A DNA stretch of 64,000 bases. It comes from Thermoflexales bacterium (lineage in GTDB: Bacteria; Chloroflexota; Anaerolineae; Fen-1058). A model generated the notes under the pieces. The model was not told where the DNA came from and ran no database searches. It worked only from the letters and a program-made list of their open reading frames with translations. The position numbers were made by a program, and so were the translations under genes. The stretch covers positions 1-64,000 of the forward strand of contig JAFGFO010000293.1 in NCBI GenBank assembly GCA_016931085.1, in the 5' to 3' direction. Below, piece by piece: positions 49,087 to 58,115 of this stretch. Within the stretch, counting starts at the first letter, position 1; each line of letters opens with the position of its first letter.

Positions 49087-51596
49087 TATCTTATCTGGAT
49101 GGAGCTCAGCATCAGTCGATTACCCACTGCTTGGCCATCTTTCAAGACCAGGTGATGTTCCAGCGTATCCAAGCGGTACACGCCTGTTTGTACCTGGTAA
49201 ATCCCTGGCTCGAGGTCCCCGGACAGCTCGAAGCGGTGCATTTGCACAATGGTATCGCCAGCCTGCCACGTTTCGACCGGCACGCCTAGCCCATCGCCCA
49301 CGGCTACGACATGCCCATCGGCGGCCACCATGTGTGCCATAATGGAAATCGGCTGGCTTGGCACGCCGGTTACACGCCAGGCTGTGGCGAGCGCCAGCCG
49401 ATCCCCAGCTCTGGCGTTTGTTTGCCCTTCGACCAAGCGAAACCCTACAAAGGCCAATGGGCCGCTCATCGTAACCGGCACAGAAAGTGGCTGGTCCACT
49501 TCTGTATAGGCGGTCTCGACCAGGCCGGTGGGCAGCGCCGGTCGTGCGACGTGGATGATTTCAAAACGGGACTTGTTCCCGGCTGTGCGTGCGGCGAAGA
49601 CCACGCGCGTGTTGGGATACCAGCGGGTATAACCCAGGCTCGGCTTGACGTCGGCCAGGGTTAGTGCCGCGTCTTGAGCGTCCAGGCGAGCAAATTCCAG
49701 CTTTCGCTCGGGTGAACTCTCTACGTACCAACCGGGCGTATCGTTGGCCGGGTACCACCAGCTCTGCGAGCAGTCAAAGTAGACGCGCCGTAAATCGCCG
49801 CGTCCAAAGCCCTCGACGATCTCTTCCGTTTCGAGCGGCGCGGCGGGCGGAGTGCATTGGGCTACCCATTCGCCCGGCTCGGCTCGAGGCACATCGTAGA
49901 CAAACAAGGCGTGGCCTATACGCACTGTGGGTGTCATGGCGCGGAAAAAGGCGTAGGTATTGATGTCTGGTGTGTATACGCCCTGGAGTGATGTGGCGCC
50001 GATGGCATAGATGCCAGGGGCAGGGTTGAAGCGGGAGGGGAATTGGTCCGGCGCGGCGTGGGTAGGCGGCAGCGGCTCGTATTCCAGGCCGTACACCGCC
50101 GGGTCGAGAAATACCAGGGAACTCAGCTTGATTCGCTTCACGCCGTGCTGGTCCAGGTAGCTCTTGATCGCTGTGAACGATTGCCCCCAGTCGAGATTCG
50201 AATCGACCAGGAACCGGTAACCGTTGGCCGGGCCGCCGGCCAGCTCGTTGAAATAGGCCAGGTGGTGAGGGAAGGTGCCAAGCGTGTTGGCAGCGTACCA
50301 GAAGAGTAAAACGTAAAACGTGAAACGTAATACGTAATACGCAATACGCGATTTGCGATTTGAAATTTGAAATTTGAAATTTGAAATTTGCATCCCCGCG
50401 AACACAAACACGAACGGCAGCACGGGCAGCAAGTGGCGGTAGCCGAGATTGACGGTGCTCAACATAGCCGCCGCAAAGTAGGTGATGGGAAAAGCGAGCA
50501 AGACGAGCGTTGACTTGCCAAGTTCTCCCAACTTGTCCAGCGATTTGATTCTCCATAGCTCGATGGCGGCTGTAGCAAGAAGCAAGACGGAAATCCATGC
50601 CAGTATCAAAGTGGGCAGCGGCGTTTTGAGTGCAAAGGCGATTGGGAAATAGTACCACCAGCCCATCTGCGAGTTGTGTCCCCACAGAAAAGTGCTGTGC
50701 CCGGCGGATTGGTGTGCGAATAAACGCGCCAAGGGGATCAGGTGACTGGCGGCTGGAAGGGGGATTGGGAGGGTGGGCAACTGCCGCAGCTCGAAGCCAT
50801 AGATGGCCCACACGACGAGTGATGCGATCGCGGCGATTGCCACGAACGCGGCGATCGCCTGCCCCAGCCTACCCCAGGCCCCCTGCCAGCGATTGGGCTG
50901 CCGCCGCGCCGAGGCCACGCAGATGACGACCCCCATGACCGGCACGGCGATCAGCGCTGACATCTTGCTCGCCAACGCGGCGCCCAACGCGACAGCCGTG
51001 AGCGCCAGTCTCGCACGCGATGGCCGTCGAAGCCATCGCCACAAGCCGTACCACGTTACAAAGAGAAACAGCGTCACGCCGATGTCCGTCGTCGCCAACT
51101 GGCCGTGGGCCACGATGTTGGGATCGAGCGCGCACAACCCCAGTGCGATGAGCCCGGCGTTTGGCCCTGAACGTTTCCAATCGGAGGCCCAACGATACAC
51201 GAAGGCTGCCAATACCAACGTCAGCCACATCACCGGCACACGTGAAGCGAACGCTATACGGGCCGGGGCGGGATAATGGCCTAGCAATTGGCGCATCACC
51301 ATGATCAGGTCGGCTCTGTCCCAGGCATCCTGGGCCGAGCGTGGATCGCCCATGTCTGGCAGGAACAACAGCGGCCAACTGGCAATCGCTTTGATGAGCA
51401 GGGGGTGCTCTTCTACGAGCCGCGCGTCACCGGTTTTGAGGTACGAGTAGCCGCTGACGATGTGCAAGGGCTCGTCTGTGGTTAGAGAGCTCAGGCTTGA
51501 CTCGAGTGCTGTTTGAGCGAACAAGAGCCACAATAGAACGATGGCAACAGGCCATTGCCAGTTCAATTGTAAAGGGACGTTGCGCTGCTCTTTCAT
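49086..51596 (-). CDS. GT39-like (GT-C) membrane glycosyltransferase 5
   Basis: 836 residues from ATG 51596 (MKEQRNVPLQ); the open frame reaches a TTG at 51635 without a ribosome site. First-loop 'LTTDEPLHIVSGYSYLKTGDARL', then 'HPLLIKAIASWPLL'. Shared motifs: 'NLGYRHLLPVLPFVFVFAG', 'TFPHHLAYFNELAGGPANGY', 'SNLDWGQSFTAIKSYL' and the terminal 'GIYQVQTGVYRLDTLEHHLV'. A twelve-unit array at the shared loop encodes 'ISNFKFQISNRKSRIAYYVL'. It is very close in layout to genes 4 and 6, so tandem duplication is likely. Confidence 0.85.
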   Translation of the reverse strand: MKEQRNVPLQLNWQWPVAIVLLWLLFAQTALESSLSSLTTDEPLHIVSGYSYLKTGDARLVEEHPLLIKAIASWPLLFLPDMGDPRSAQDAWDRADLIMVMRQLLGHYPAPARIAFASRVPVMWLTLVLAAFVYRWASDWKRSGPNAGLIALGLCALDPNIVAHGQLATTDIGVTLFLFVTWYGLWRWLRRPSRARLALTAVALGAALASKMSALIAVPVMGVVICVASARRQPNRWQGAWGRLGQAIAAFVAIAAIASLVVWAIYGFELRQLPTLPIPLPAASHLIPLARLFAHQSAGHSTFLWGHNSQMGWWYYFPIAFALKTPLPTLILAWISVLLLATAAIELWRIKSLDKLGELGKSTLVLLAFPITYFAAAMLSTVNLGYRHLLPVLPFVFVFAGMQISNFKFQISNRKSRIAYYVLRFTFYVLLFWYAANTLGTFPHHLAYFNELAGGPANGYRFLVDSNLDWGQSFTAIKSYLDQHGVKRIKLSSLVFLDPAVYGLEYEPLPPTHAAPDQFPSRFNPAPGIYAIGATSLQGVYTPDINTYAFFRAMTPTVRIGHALFVYDVPRAEPGEWVAQCTPPAAPLETEEIVEGFGRGDLRRVYFDCSQSWWYPANDTPGWYVESSPERKLEFARLDAQDAALTLADVKPSLGYTRWYPNTRVVFAARTAGNKSRFEIIHVARPALPTGLVETAYTEVDQPLSVPVTMSGPLAFVGFRLVEGQTNARAGDRLALATAWRVTGVPSQPISIMAHMVAADGHVVAVGDGLGVPVETWQAGDTIVQMHRFELSGDLEPGIYQVQTGVYRLDTLEHHLVLKDGQAVGNRLMLSSIQIR
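50306..50389. repeat. Twelve-unit heptamer array with stepwise unit change, inside GT39 gene 5
   Basis: In unbroken register the units go from GTAAAAC through GTGAAAC, GTAATAC, GCAATAC and GCGATTT to GAAATTT. Most neighbours differ by no more than about three bases while the ends share little. Confidence 0.95.
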
Positions 51597-51643
51597 TTTG
51601 TCCGCCAGGATACCACGAACTTGTGGAACGGTCAATGTACAGA

Positions 51644-54124
51644 CTACTCGACGACGTGTAACGTGGCGACAGGCACCCGACCGTCGGCAATGGGTTGGTT
51701 ATCCAGGCTGGCCGGCTCGCGTTGGCCGGAAACGATTGAGTATAGTCCCAGGTGAATCGTGTACTCGCCGGCTGGCGTGTGGGGTGGAATCTCGAAAGTA
51801 TGCACCTGGGCGATAATATCACCCACTTGCCATGTCTCGGCCGGCACAGCCAGGCCGTCACCGGTAGCAACCAGGTTATCGGGCTTGCCCAGGTGGGCCA
51901 GAATCGAGAGCAAGGGCTGGCCGGCGTCTTCCACGCGCCAATAAGTGACCATGCGTGCTTTTTGCCCAGCTTGTACCGTGCTGGAATCGAGCATGTACCC
52001 CAACAGGCTGGCCGGCCCAGCCCGCGCTGCGCCTGGGGGGCGGCTCAACATGGCCAGGCGCGCTTTGAGCGCTTGAAGTGAGTCCAGGCGATGTACGCTG
52101 TAAGCTTCTTGTTCGCCTCTGTAGCCCCTTTCGCGAAAGACCTCGGCCGTCTCGAGCAGGAAAGGCGCTGCTTGGGATGCTCGCCCATCGCGCGAAGGTA
52201 CGACGTACCAGCCGGGCGAGGCACCTCCACCTGGATAAATCCATCCATGCTGGCAGTCATAAAACACCTTGCGCAGGTCGCCGCGCCCAAAAGCCTGCTC
52301 TACGTCCTCGCCGTCCATCGGCCCGTCTACGGTGTGGCATACGGCTACCCATTTTTCCAACTGGGGGCGTTCTTCTACCCGGTAGACGAACAGCGTGTGA
52401 CCGACGCGCGCCACGGGTTGTTGGCGGCGGAATGTGTCGAAGGTATCCGGATCATCCAGCCGCAGCCCTTGCAAGTTGGAGGCGCCAATCACGTACACGC
52501 CGGGTGCGGGTTGGATGCGGTGAAAGTCGTACTCGGTTGGTGCCTGGTAGGGGCCAGGTAAGGGACGGGACTGAATGCCATAGTACTCAGGCAGACTGCC
52601 GGCAAAGATCGCCAGGTAAGGCTCGCGGATGTCGTTGGCGTCGAGGTAACGTTTCAGCCGCTTGACATCCTGTCCCCAGTCTAGGTTTGAGTCTACCAGG
52701 GCGCGGTACCCGCCATCCGGCCCTCCCACCAGCTCGTTAAAATAGGCCAGATGGTAGGGGTAGATGAGAATTGCACCGATCGAGAGCCAGGCGAGTAAGG
52801 CGTAAAACGTCCCTCGGCAAGCTCGGGATGACATAAAACGTAAAACGTCCCTCGGCAAGCTCGGGATGATATAAAACGTAAAACTTGAAACTTGAAACCT
52901 GAAAGCTCTTACTTGCCCTGCGCCGATCATGACCACGAACGGCACGATTGGCAGGATGTGGCGGTAGCCGACGTTGATCGAGGCACGCAGGCTGGCCAGG
53001 AAATACAGGGCCGGCAAAAGAATCCAAACGGGCGCGATGCTTGGCGTATGGTCCCTAGTCTCCGGTCTCCAATTCTTGGTCCCCAGCCCTCGCTTGCCGC
53101 TTTCTAATATCCAATATCCTATACCCCACGCTAGCAAGATTAGCGTAGGCAGTGGGGTCTTGAGCACGAGCGCGACGATGAAATAATACCACCAACCGCG
53201 CGGCGAGATTTGCCCCAACAGGAAGGAGAGATGCCCGGCTTCGTTGTGGTCATCTACGGCCAATAACCCGCGCCAGAAAGACGGAATCAAGCTCCAGTCG
53301 AGCGACAGCGACAGACGGGTGGACTCGATTTTCAGCGGCCCGGTTTCAAAGCGGTAGACGAGGCTGAGCACGAGGGCAGCGGATATAGCCATAATGACTA
53401 GCGCCCCAAGCACGGATGGCCATGCCCTTCGGCGTTCCCACGCCCCTTTGCTCCAGGCCAGCCAGCCGGCAGCCAGGACGATGATCGGTAGGAGGATGAT
53501 GGCTGAGAATTTGGATGCCAGCGCCAGCCCTAGGCTTGCGCCAACGGCCAGGGCGCGCTGCCAGTCGGGCTTGGCCATCCAGCGATCGAGTGCGTAGGCC
53601 GCCAGCAGGATAAAAACAGTGACGACCATATCTGTGGTGATCAGCACACCGTGCGCCAGCAAATTGGGGTCGAATGTGCATAAGCATAACGCGCCTAACG
53701 CCGGCCACTTGCCCAGGCGTCGGTTCGCCCATCGAAACAGCACGGCGCACATGCACAGCGCCAACATCAACACGGGCAGACGCGCCAGGAAAACGATGCG
53801 CTCGGCCGGGCGGTTCTCGTCCCAGAGCAGATGCCGGGCCACGCTCATGCGATCTGTCTCGGCCCAGCCGGGCAAATCGGCCGGCGAGGGTAGGCCTGGC
53901 TCTAGTTGTAGAAACAGACCGCTCAGCGCGTGAATCAAGGGTGGATGGCCGCGCTGCAGGCGAAAATCGCCGGTGCGCCAGTAGGCCTGAGCACGGGCGA
54001 TGTGAGCTGGCTCGTCGACGACGGGTGATTGCTCGGACAGGTTGCCGGCCGCTTGCAACCAAAAAGCCAGCAGGAGCAGCACAACCAGTGTGCTATGAAG
54101 CAATGGCGGGGGCGCTCGCTTCAT
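51644..54124 (-). CDS. GT39-like (GT-C) membrane glycosyltransferase 6
   Basis: 826 residues. First-loop 'PVVDEPAHIARAQAYWRTGDFRL', then 'HPPLIHALSGLFL'. Late motifs: 'NVGYRHILPIVPFVVMIGAG', 'IYPYHLAYFNELVGGPDGGY', 'SNLDWGQDVKRLKRYL' and the terminal 'GEYTIHLGLYSIVSGQREPA'. At the shared loop a composite array with two 24-bp elements (52802-52905) makes an unusual peptide 'IIPSLPRDVLRFMSSRACRG'. A second array (53048-53122) lies in an upstream loop. ATGA overlap with the following DUF2142-like gene's stop. Role as for the other GT39-like genes. Confidence 0.85.
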   Translation of the reverse strand: MKRAPPPLLHSTLVVLLLLAFWLQAAGNLSEQSPVVDEPAHIARAQAYWRTGDFRLQRGHPPLIHALSGLFLQLEPGLPSPADLPGWAETDRMSVARHLLWDENRPAERIVFLARLPVLMLALCMCAVLFRWANRRLGKWPALGALCLCTFDPNLLAHGVLITTDMVVTVFILLAAYALDRWMAKPDWQRALAVGASLGLALASKFSAIILLPIIVLAAGWLAWSKGAWERRRAWPSVLGALVIMAISAALVLSLVYRFETGPLKIESTRLSLSLDWSLIPSFWRGLLAVDDHNEAGHLSFLLGQISPRGWWYYFIVALVLKTPLPTLILLAWGIGYWILESGKRGLGTKNWRPETRDHTPSIAPVWILLPALYFLASLRASINVGYRHILPIVPFVVMIGAGQVRAFRFQVSSFTFYIIPSLPRDVLRFMSSRACRGTFYALLAWLSIGAILIYPYHLAYFNELVGGPDGGYRALVDSNLDWGQDVKRLKRYLDANDIREPYLAIFAGSLPEYYGIQSRPLPGPYQAPTEYDFHRIQPAPGVYVIGASNLQGLRLDDPDTFDTFRRQQPVARVGHTLFVYRVEERPQLEKWVAVCHTVDGPMDGEDVEQAFGRGDLRKVFYDCQHGWIYPGGGASPGWYVVPSRDGRASQAAPFLLETAEVFRERGYRGEQEAYSVHRLDSLQALKARLAMLSRPPGAARAGPASLLGYMLDSSTVQAGQKARMVTYWRVEDAGQPLLSILAHLGKPDNLVATGDGLAVPAETWQVGDIIAQVHTFEIPPHTPAGEYTIHLGLYSIVSGQREPASLDNQPIADGRVPVATLHVVE
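52802..52905. repeat. Heptamer array with two 24-bp elements, inside GT39 gene 6
   Basis: GTAAAAC units carry the 24-bp element (CCCTCGGCAA...) twice (52811-52834, 52849-52872), each time between GT and AAAAC, then TTGAAAC and CTGAAAG units. Confidence 0.92.
53048..53122. repeat. Degenerate heptamer arrays inside GT39 gene 6
   Basis: GTCCCTA, GTCTCCG, GTCTCCA, ATTCTTG and GTCCCCA units, then TAATATC, CAATATC and CTATACC. They encode 'YWILESGKRGLGTKNWRPET' on the minus strand. Confidence 0.75.
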
Positions 54125-56037
54125 GGCGTGACTACCTCAAGCACAGCCAACTCGGCCACGTCGCCGCTGAACCAGGCGTTCGTCCCCTCCACAGCCAGGA
54201 GTGGCGTGATCTCGTCACCCACGCCAAGTTGTAGCGATACCTCTGTCCCGCTTGGGAGGGTGCTGTCAGCGCGGACCGTGTGCTCGTCGACTACGATTTG
54301 GCCGGGCAGCCACAGCGTGGTGGGATAAAGGCTGCTGCCCAGTGTAAAGTGAGCCTGGCCGCCGGATTGCCCGTCTGTTGTTAGCAGGCGGATGAGCAAG
54401 CGGTGGTCTTGATTGAGTAGTGCGTGTGCGCGCCAGTACGTGCTCACTCGTATGGCTGCCCCGGGTGTGAGCTGCTGCGGCGTAAGGCGATACCCTACGA
54501 GTTCTAGGCTCTCTCCGAAGCGAGTTGATGCGGGCGTTGCATCGGCCGGCAGGGATGAAACGAGCGGGTATGCAAAGGCCGGCCGCACGAACGTAAAGGG
54601 GGCGGCCAGGGACAGTGCGCACAGGCCCACTACCAGGCCGTAAGCTGGCCAAGTCGTGCGCTTTGTCGACAGCCCGGCCGCCAGCAGCAAGCTGATCGCT
54701 GCGATAGCCGGGAAAAGCAGCCGCCCCTGCGCGGCGGGCGTGGTCTGCATATAGCGGACGACGCCGGCGATGATGATGCCTAGCCAGGCCAGGAGGAGCA
54801 GAAAATTGTGATTTGCGATTTGCGACATGCCATTTCTTAATGGCACACGATTTGCTATTTGCGATTTGCCGTTTGACATGCATCGCCCCAGGGCAATCAC
54901 TGTAATGGCACTCAAGATTACCCACAGCCACGGCACAGCCTGGCCGTAAGTGAACTCGATCCAATAGGTGCGAAAGAGGGCCGGGATTTCGGGTACCAGT
55001 TGCCACACCGCTGGCGTGGGCTGGCGCACGCCGATGTCAGACAGCCACACTTGCCAGGCCAGTGGGTCGCCGTACAGCGCGATGTTGCGAACGTACCACC
55101 AACCGGCGACGAGGAAGGCGGTGGAGAAGGTCAAAAGGGCGAGATAGAACGTGAAACGTAAAACGTCCCTCGACAGGTTCCCCCTTCCCTCTGGTCGGGG
55201 ACTGCGCGGGATGATATGAAACGTGGAATGTGCTGGACTGTGCCACCAGATGACAAGAAACACCAGCCCGACAAAGGGGATAAGCGCGACCGCGCTGAGC
55301 TTGGACAGCAGCCCCAAGCCCAACATCACCCCTAGCACCACTGCCCATCTCCCTTGTTTTTTTCGTTCGCCGACTTTCTCGCTTGAGCACGGATCATTAA
55401 CAATTAATAATTGACAATTAACAATTAACAATTTTAGGCCCGCCCACACCGTCCACGTGGCCGTGGCAGCCATCAGACTGTCGTTGTTGACCGAGTTGCT
55501 GAGCAGGACGAATTGGGGGGTAAAAGCGGCGATGCCAGCGGCGGCAGTAGCCAGTGCCGGCCGCTCGGGCGCCACCTGGCGGGCGATGGCATACACCCCC
55601 AGCACTGTCAGCAAGCCAAAGGCCAATGACACCAGCCTGGCTATGTGGATGGCCAGTACCGCCCCCTGGTAGGGCCAGCTTTCGAGCCGGGTGTGGATGA
55701 AAACGTTGGGCCTGTCGCTGGTCGAGCCTGGCGTGATGGAGGGGTGAGAGGCGTTGAAACGCATAAAGCCGGGAAAGTCGCCGCGGTCGAAAGGGGCAAC
55801 AGCCAATGCCGCTATAGCGTAGTACAGCGGCGGCTGGCCTGCCTCGCGCAAGAACACGGGCTTTTCGCCGCTGAAATGAGGTAGCCCTTGGCCACTGGCA
55901 AGGTGATTGGCGAAGGCAAAATGCCATATCTCGTCCGGAGGCTCGAACAACGGAATCGTCACGTTGTAGACTAGCCCGATCAGGACAAAGATGGCCAAAA
56001 GGGCCACTATCGGCAAGGGTGATGGCGATTTCTTCAC
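54121..56037 (-). CDS. GT-C-type membrane glycosyltransferase, DUF2142-like, second copy
   Basis: 638 residues from GTG 56037 (GTGA overlap with the GT2 stop). First-loop '[25 protein letters not shown]' closely resembles the gene at 22312. About ten spans run to ~475, then one beta domain ('[20 protein letters not shown]', '[20 protein letters not shown]'). Three repeat insertions are present: 55398-55432 coding '[13 protein letters not shown]'; a nested composite at 55144-55229; and 54818-54884 coding '[20 protein letters not shown]'. It lies between GT39 gene 6 and the dolichol-phosphate-mannose-synthase-like GT2, which could supply its lipid-linked donor. Confidence 0.8.
   Translation of the reverse strand: MKKSPSPLPIVALLAIFVLIGLVYNVTIPLFEPPDEIWHFAFANHLASGQGLPHFSGEKPVFLREAGQPPLYYAIAALAVAPFDRGDFPGFMRFNASHPSITPGSTSDRPNVFIHTRLESWPYQGAVLAIHIARLVSLAFGLLTVLGVYAIARQVAPERPALATAAAGIAAFTPQFVLLSNSVNNDSLMAATATWTVWAGLKLLIVNCQLLIVNDPCSSEKVGERKKQGRWAVVLGVMLGLGLLSKLSAVALIPFVGLVFLVIWWHSPAHSTFHIIPRSPRPEGRGNLSRDVLRFTFYLALLTFSTAFLVAGWWYVRNIALYGDPLAWQVWLSDIGVRQPTPAVWQLVPEIPALFRTYWIEFTYGQAVPWLWVILSAITVIALGRCMSNGKSQIANRVPLRNGMSQIANHNFLLLLAWLGIIIAGVVRYMQTTPAAQGRLLFPAIAAISLLLAAGLSTKRTTWPAYGLVVGLCALSLAAPFTFVRPAFAYPLVSSLPADATPASTRFGESLELVGYRLTPQQLTPGAAIRVSTYWRAHALLNQDHRLLIRLLTTDGQSGGQAHFTLGSSLYPTTLWLPGQIVVDEHTVRADSTLPSGTEVSLQLGVGDEITPLLAVEGTNAWFSGDVAELAVLEVVTP
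54818..54884. repeat. Heptamer array with 18-bp palindrome, inside GT-C gene
   Basis: GTGATTT, GCGATTT and GCGACAT, then the 18-bp element GCCATTTCTTAATGGCAC (54839-54856), then ACGATTT, GCTATTT, GCGATTT and GCCGTTT. Same element as at 43885. Confidence 0.92.
55144..55229. repeat. Heptamer array with a 24-bp element that itself carries a 27-bp net insertion
   Basis: GTGAAAC and GTAAAAC, then GT, then element ends CCCTCGACA (55167-55175) and GGGATGATAT (55208-55217) separated by foreign G/C-rich sequence, then GAAAC. Total 51 bp instead of 24, so the frame is kept. Confidence 0.85.
55398..55432. repeat. Heptamer array inside GT-C gene
   Basis: TAACAAT, TAATAAT, TGACAAT and TAACAAT twice, in strict register. 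Confidence 0.9.
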
Positions 56038-56846
56038 TCCCTACTTCTTTCTTCCTTCTTCAATATCCCCTCCGCGTGATACGGACTGATCACCTCGCGC
56101 AGCGGCTGGCGGAACTCGTTACAGCCGGCCAGCCCCCACCGGTTGAGTGTGTAACGCGCCACCACCCACAAAGTAGCCAGCCCGTAGGTTACACTGCGCC
56201 TGAAATTGACCGACGAGGCCTCTTTGAAATAGCGGGTGGGCACGCCGATCTCGTCGATGCGAAAACCGAACGCGACGGCCTGGGCAATGACCTGGGTGTC
56301 GAATACAAAATCGTCGCTGTTGAGCAGAAAGGGAATGGTTTCCAGCACCTGGCGTTTGTAGGCGCGAAAGCCAGTGTGGGCTTCGGACAGGTGCAGCCCC
56401 AGGGCTAGATTCTCGACCGTGGTGAGAAAGCGGTTAGCGATGTATTTCCAGATGGGCATGCCGCCAGCCAGGGTATCTCCTTTGAGGAAGCGGCTGCCCA
56501 TGACCATGTCTGCTTTGCCTTCGATGATGGGAGTGATCAGCTCCGGCACCAGGCGTGAGTCGTATTGATAGTCCGGGTGCAGCATCACGATAATATCGGC
56601 GTCCGCCTTGAGCGCTTCGAGATAGCACGTCTTTTGATTGCCGCCATAGCCCTTGTTCTGAACGTGGATAACCACCTCGATGCCGAGCCGCCGCGCCACC
56701 TCCACGGTCTCGTCCTTGCTCACGTCGTCGACCAATATGATCTGGCTCACCACGTCTTGGGGCAAGTCGCGATAAGTGCGTTCCAATGTCTTGGCCGCGT
56801 TATAGGCCGGCATTACGACGATGACTTTTTTCGGAATAGAACACAT
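56034..56846 (-). CDS. GT2 polyprenyl-phosphate sugar synthase (dolichol-phosphate-mannose-synthase-like)
   Basis: 270 residues. GT-A fold with '[18 protein letters not shown]', '[16 protein letters not shown]', '[16 protein letters not shown]', the donor/metal motif '[14 protein letters not shown]' (a His-Pro-Asp in place of the more usual DxD), and '[11 protein letters not shown]'. There is no C-terminal membrane span. The likely reaction is transfer of a sugar from a nucleotide-sugar to polyprenyl phosphate at the cytoplasmic face, making the donor used by GT-C enzymes. It directly precedes that block in the operon, and a polyprenyl synthetase gene lies 2 kb upstream. ATG follows AAGGAACG. 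Confidence 0.88.
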   Translation of the reverse strand: MCSIPKKVIVVMPAYNAAKTLERTYRDLPQDVVSQIILVDDVSKDETVEVARRLGIEVVIHVQNKGYGGNQKTCYLEALKADADIIVMLHPDYQYDSRLVPELITPIIEGKADMVMGSRFLKGDTLAGGMPIWKYIANRFLTTVENLALGLHLSEAHTGFRAYKRQVLETIPFLLNSDDFVFDTQVIAQAVAFGFRIDEIGVPTRYFKEASSVNFRRSVTYGLATLWVVARYTLNRWGLAGCNEFRQPLREVISPYHAEGILKKEERSRE

Positions 56847-56880
56847 TAACTACGTTCCTCACCAAGGACAAAAATTTTTT

Positions 56881-56942
56881 ACCACAAAGGGCACGAAGAG
56901 CACAAGGGATTTCTTCTTAGTGTCCTTCGTGTCCTTTGTGGT
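56881..56942. repeat. Long imperfect hairpin between GT4 and GT2 genes
   Basis: Arms 56881-56904 (ACCACAAAGGGCACGAAG...) and 56919-56942 (...CTTCGTGTCCTTTGTGGT) are 24 nt with only three non-Watson-Crick positions, two of them G.U. It lies 1 nt past the GT4 stop and could attenuate or stabilise the transcript. No gene is in 56847-56942. Confidence 0.8.
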
Positions 56943-58115
56943 TTATTTTCGAAACAGGCTCCTTTGGTAGACCTCGACCGTGCGTGCGGCGATGGCGTCC
57001 CAGGTGAATTGCCGGGCAAGCTCTGCTGCGCCGCTTTCCAACCGGGCGCGTAGGGTAGGGGAGTCTAGCACTTGTGCCAGCCCGGCTGCCAGCGCTGTAG
57101 GGTCTCCAGGCGGAAGGAGCAGTACATTTTCGCCCTCGCGCAGTTCTGGCGATGGAGTATGTGACCGTGTGGTGACGATCGCGCGCCCGTGCGCCAAGGC
57201 CGCCATCAGCGTCCCGTGCCGCAGGCTGGCTCCTTCCAGATAGGGCAGGGCCACGACGTCGCACGCGTAGAACGCTGCGCTCACTTCTTGAGGCATTATA
57301 TACCTGGTGAAGGCCATCCGCTCGTCCACGCCAAGCGCTTGCGCCAGTAATTCAAGCTGTATAGCGTAGGCGGCATTGGTATCGGCGTCGCTCGAGCCTG
57401 TCTTACCGCCGATGAACAGCGCTTTTGCCGGCCGGCCTTGCTTGATCAGCTCCGCCAATGCCTGGACCAGGATTTCACCTCCCTTGAGCGGATGTAAGAA
57501 GCCAAAATAACCGATCACTTCCTCGCCTGGCTTGACGCCCCATCGCGCTCGCCATTCGTCGCGCTCGTAACCCGCCGGCAGCACGGGTGCGATGTTGCTC
57601 CCAATCGGGATCCGCTCCAAACTTGAAACTTGAAACTTGAAACTTGAAACTTGATGCTCGTCCTCATAGTTGGTGACAATCACGCCGTCGCTCTGGCGGG
57701 CCAACTCCCACACGACCCACCTGCGCAGTGAGCCAGCCTTGGGGAAAAGATAGGGCACGTTCAGGTCGTGAAAGGTGGTGACGAGTGGCGGTAAGCCAAG
57801 CCAACGCCGCGCGATAGGCAGGAAGTTGATCGCCGGATGCATATGATAGACGGCGGCCTGGTATTGCACGTTCAGCACATCCAGGCCGAGTTCCTTTGTC
57901 ACCTTTCGGATGGCCTGCCAACACCCCCATCCCCAATTGTTGATGCAGCGGTGAACTTGATTTGATTTCTGACTTCTGACTTCTGACTTCTGACTCGTCG
58001 TGATCACGTGTGCTTCGTGCCCCAGCAGCGTCAAGGCCTGCGCCAACTCCTGCGTAAAGTCGCCTACCCCGCCTTGCATAGGGGGATATTCACCCGTGAT
58101 CAGTCCAATTCTCAT
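56943..58115 (-). CDS. GT4-family glycosyltransferase
   Basis: 390 residues. N-terminal 'MRIGLITGEYPPMQGGVGDFTQELAQAL' is the acceptor-side Rossmann start of GT4 enzymes. The C-terminal donor half has 'VIGYFGFLHPLKGGEILVQAL', 'VVALPYLEGASLRHGTLMAAL' and 'NVLLLPPGDPTALAAGL', the EX7E-type region being slightly altered. It is cytosolic, using a nucleotide-sugar donor. Two heptamer arrays are in frame: 57622-57656 (coding 'HQVSSFKFQVSSLE') and 57967-57994 (coding 'SQKSEVRSQKSN'), both in loops. Overlaps the next GT2 gene by ATGA. Confidence 0.9.
   Translation of the reverse strand: MRIGLITGEYPPMQGGVGDFTQELAQALTLLGHEAHVITTSQKSEVRSQKSNQVHRCINNWGWGCWQAIRKVTKELGLDVLNVQYQAAVYHMHPAINFLPIARRWLGLPPLVTTFHDLNVPYLFPKAGSLRRWVVWELARQSDGVIVTNYEDEHQVSSFKFQVSSLERIPIGSNIAPVLPAGYERDEWRARWGVKPGEEVIGYFGFLHPLKGGEILVQALAELIKQGRPAKALFIGGKTGSSDADTNAAYAIQLELLAQALGVDERMAFTRYIMPQEVSAAFYACDVVALPYLEGASLRHGTLMAALAHGRAIVTTRSHTPSPELREGENVLLLPPGDPTALAAGLAQVLDSPTLRARLESGAAELARQFTWDAIAARTVEVYQRSLFRK
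57622..57656. repeat. Heptamer array inside GT4 gene
   Basis: CTTGAAA four times and CTTGATG, in a loop just before the conserved 'IPIGSNIAPV'. Confidence 0.92.
57967..57994. repeat. Heptamer array inside GT4 gene
   Basis: TTCTGAC repeated four times without a change. Confidence 0.95.

Noticed and set aside
50306..50389. CRISPR-like array
   Set aside because: Units are 7 bp without spacers of constant length, and no cas gene is in the window.
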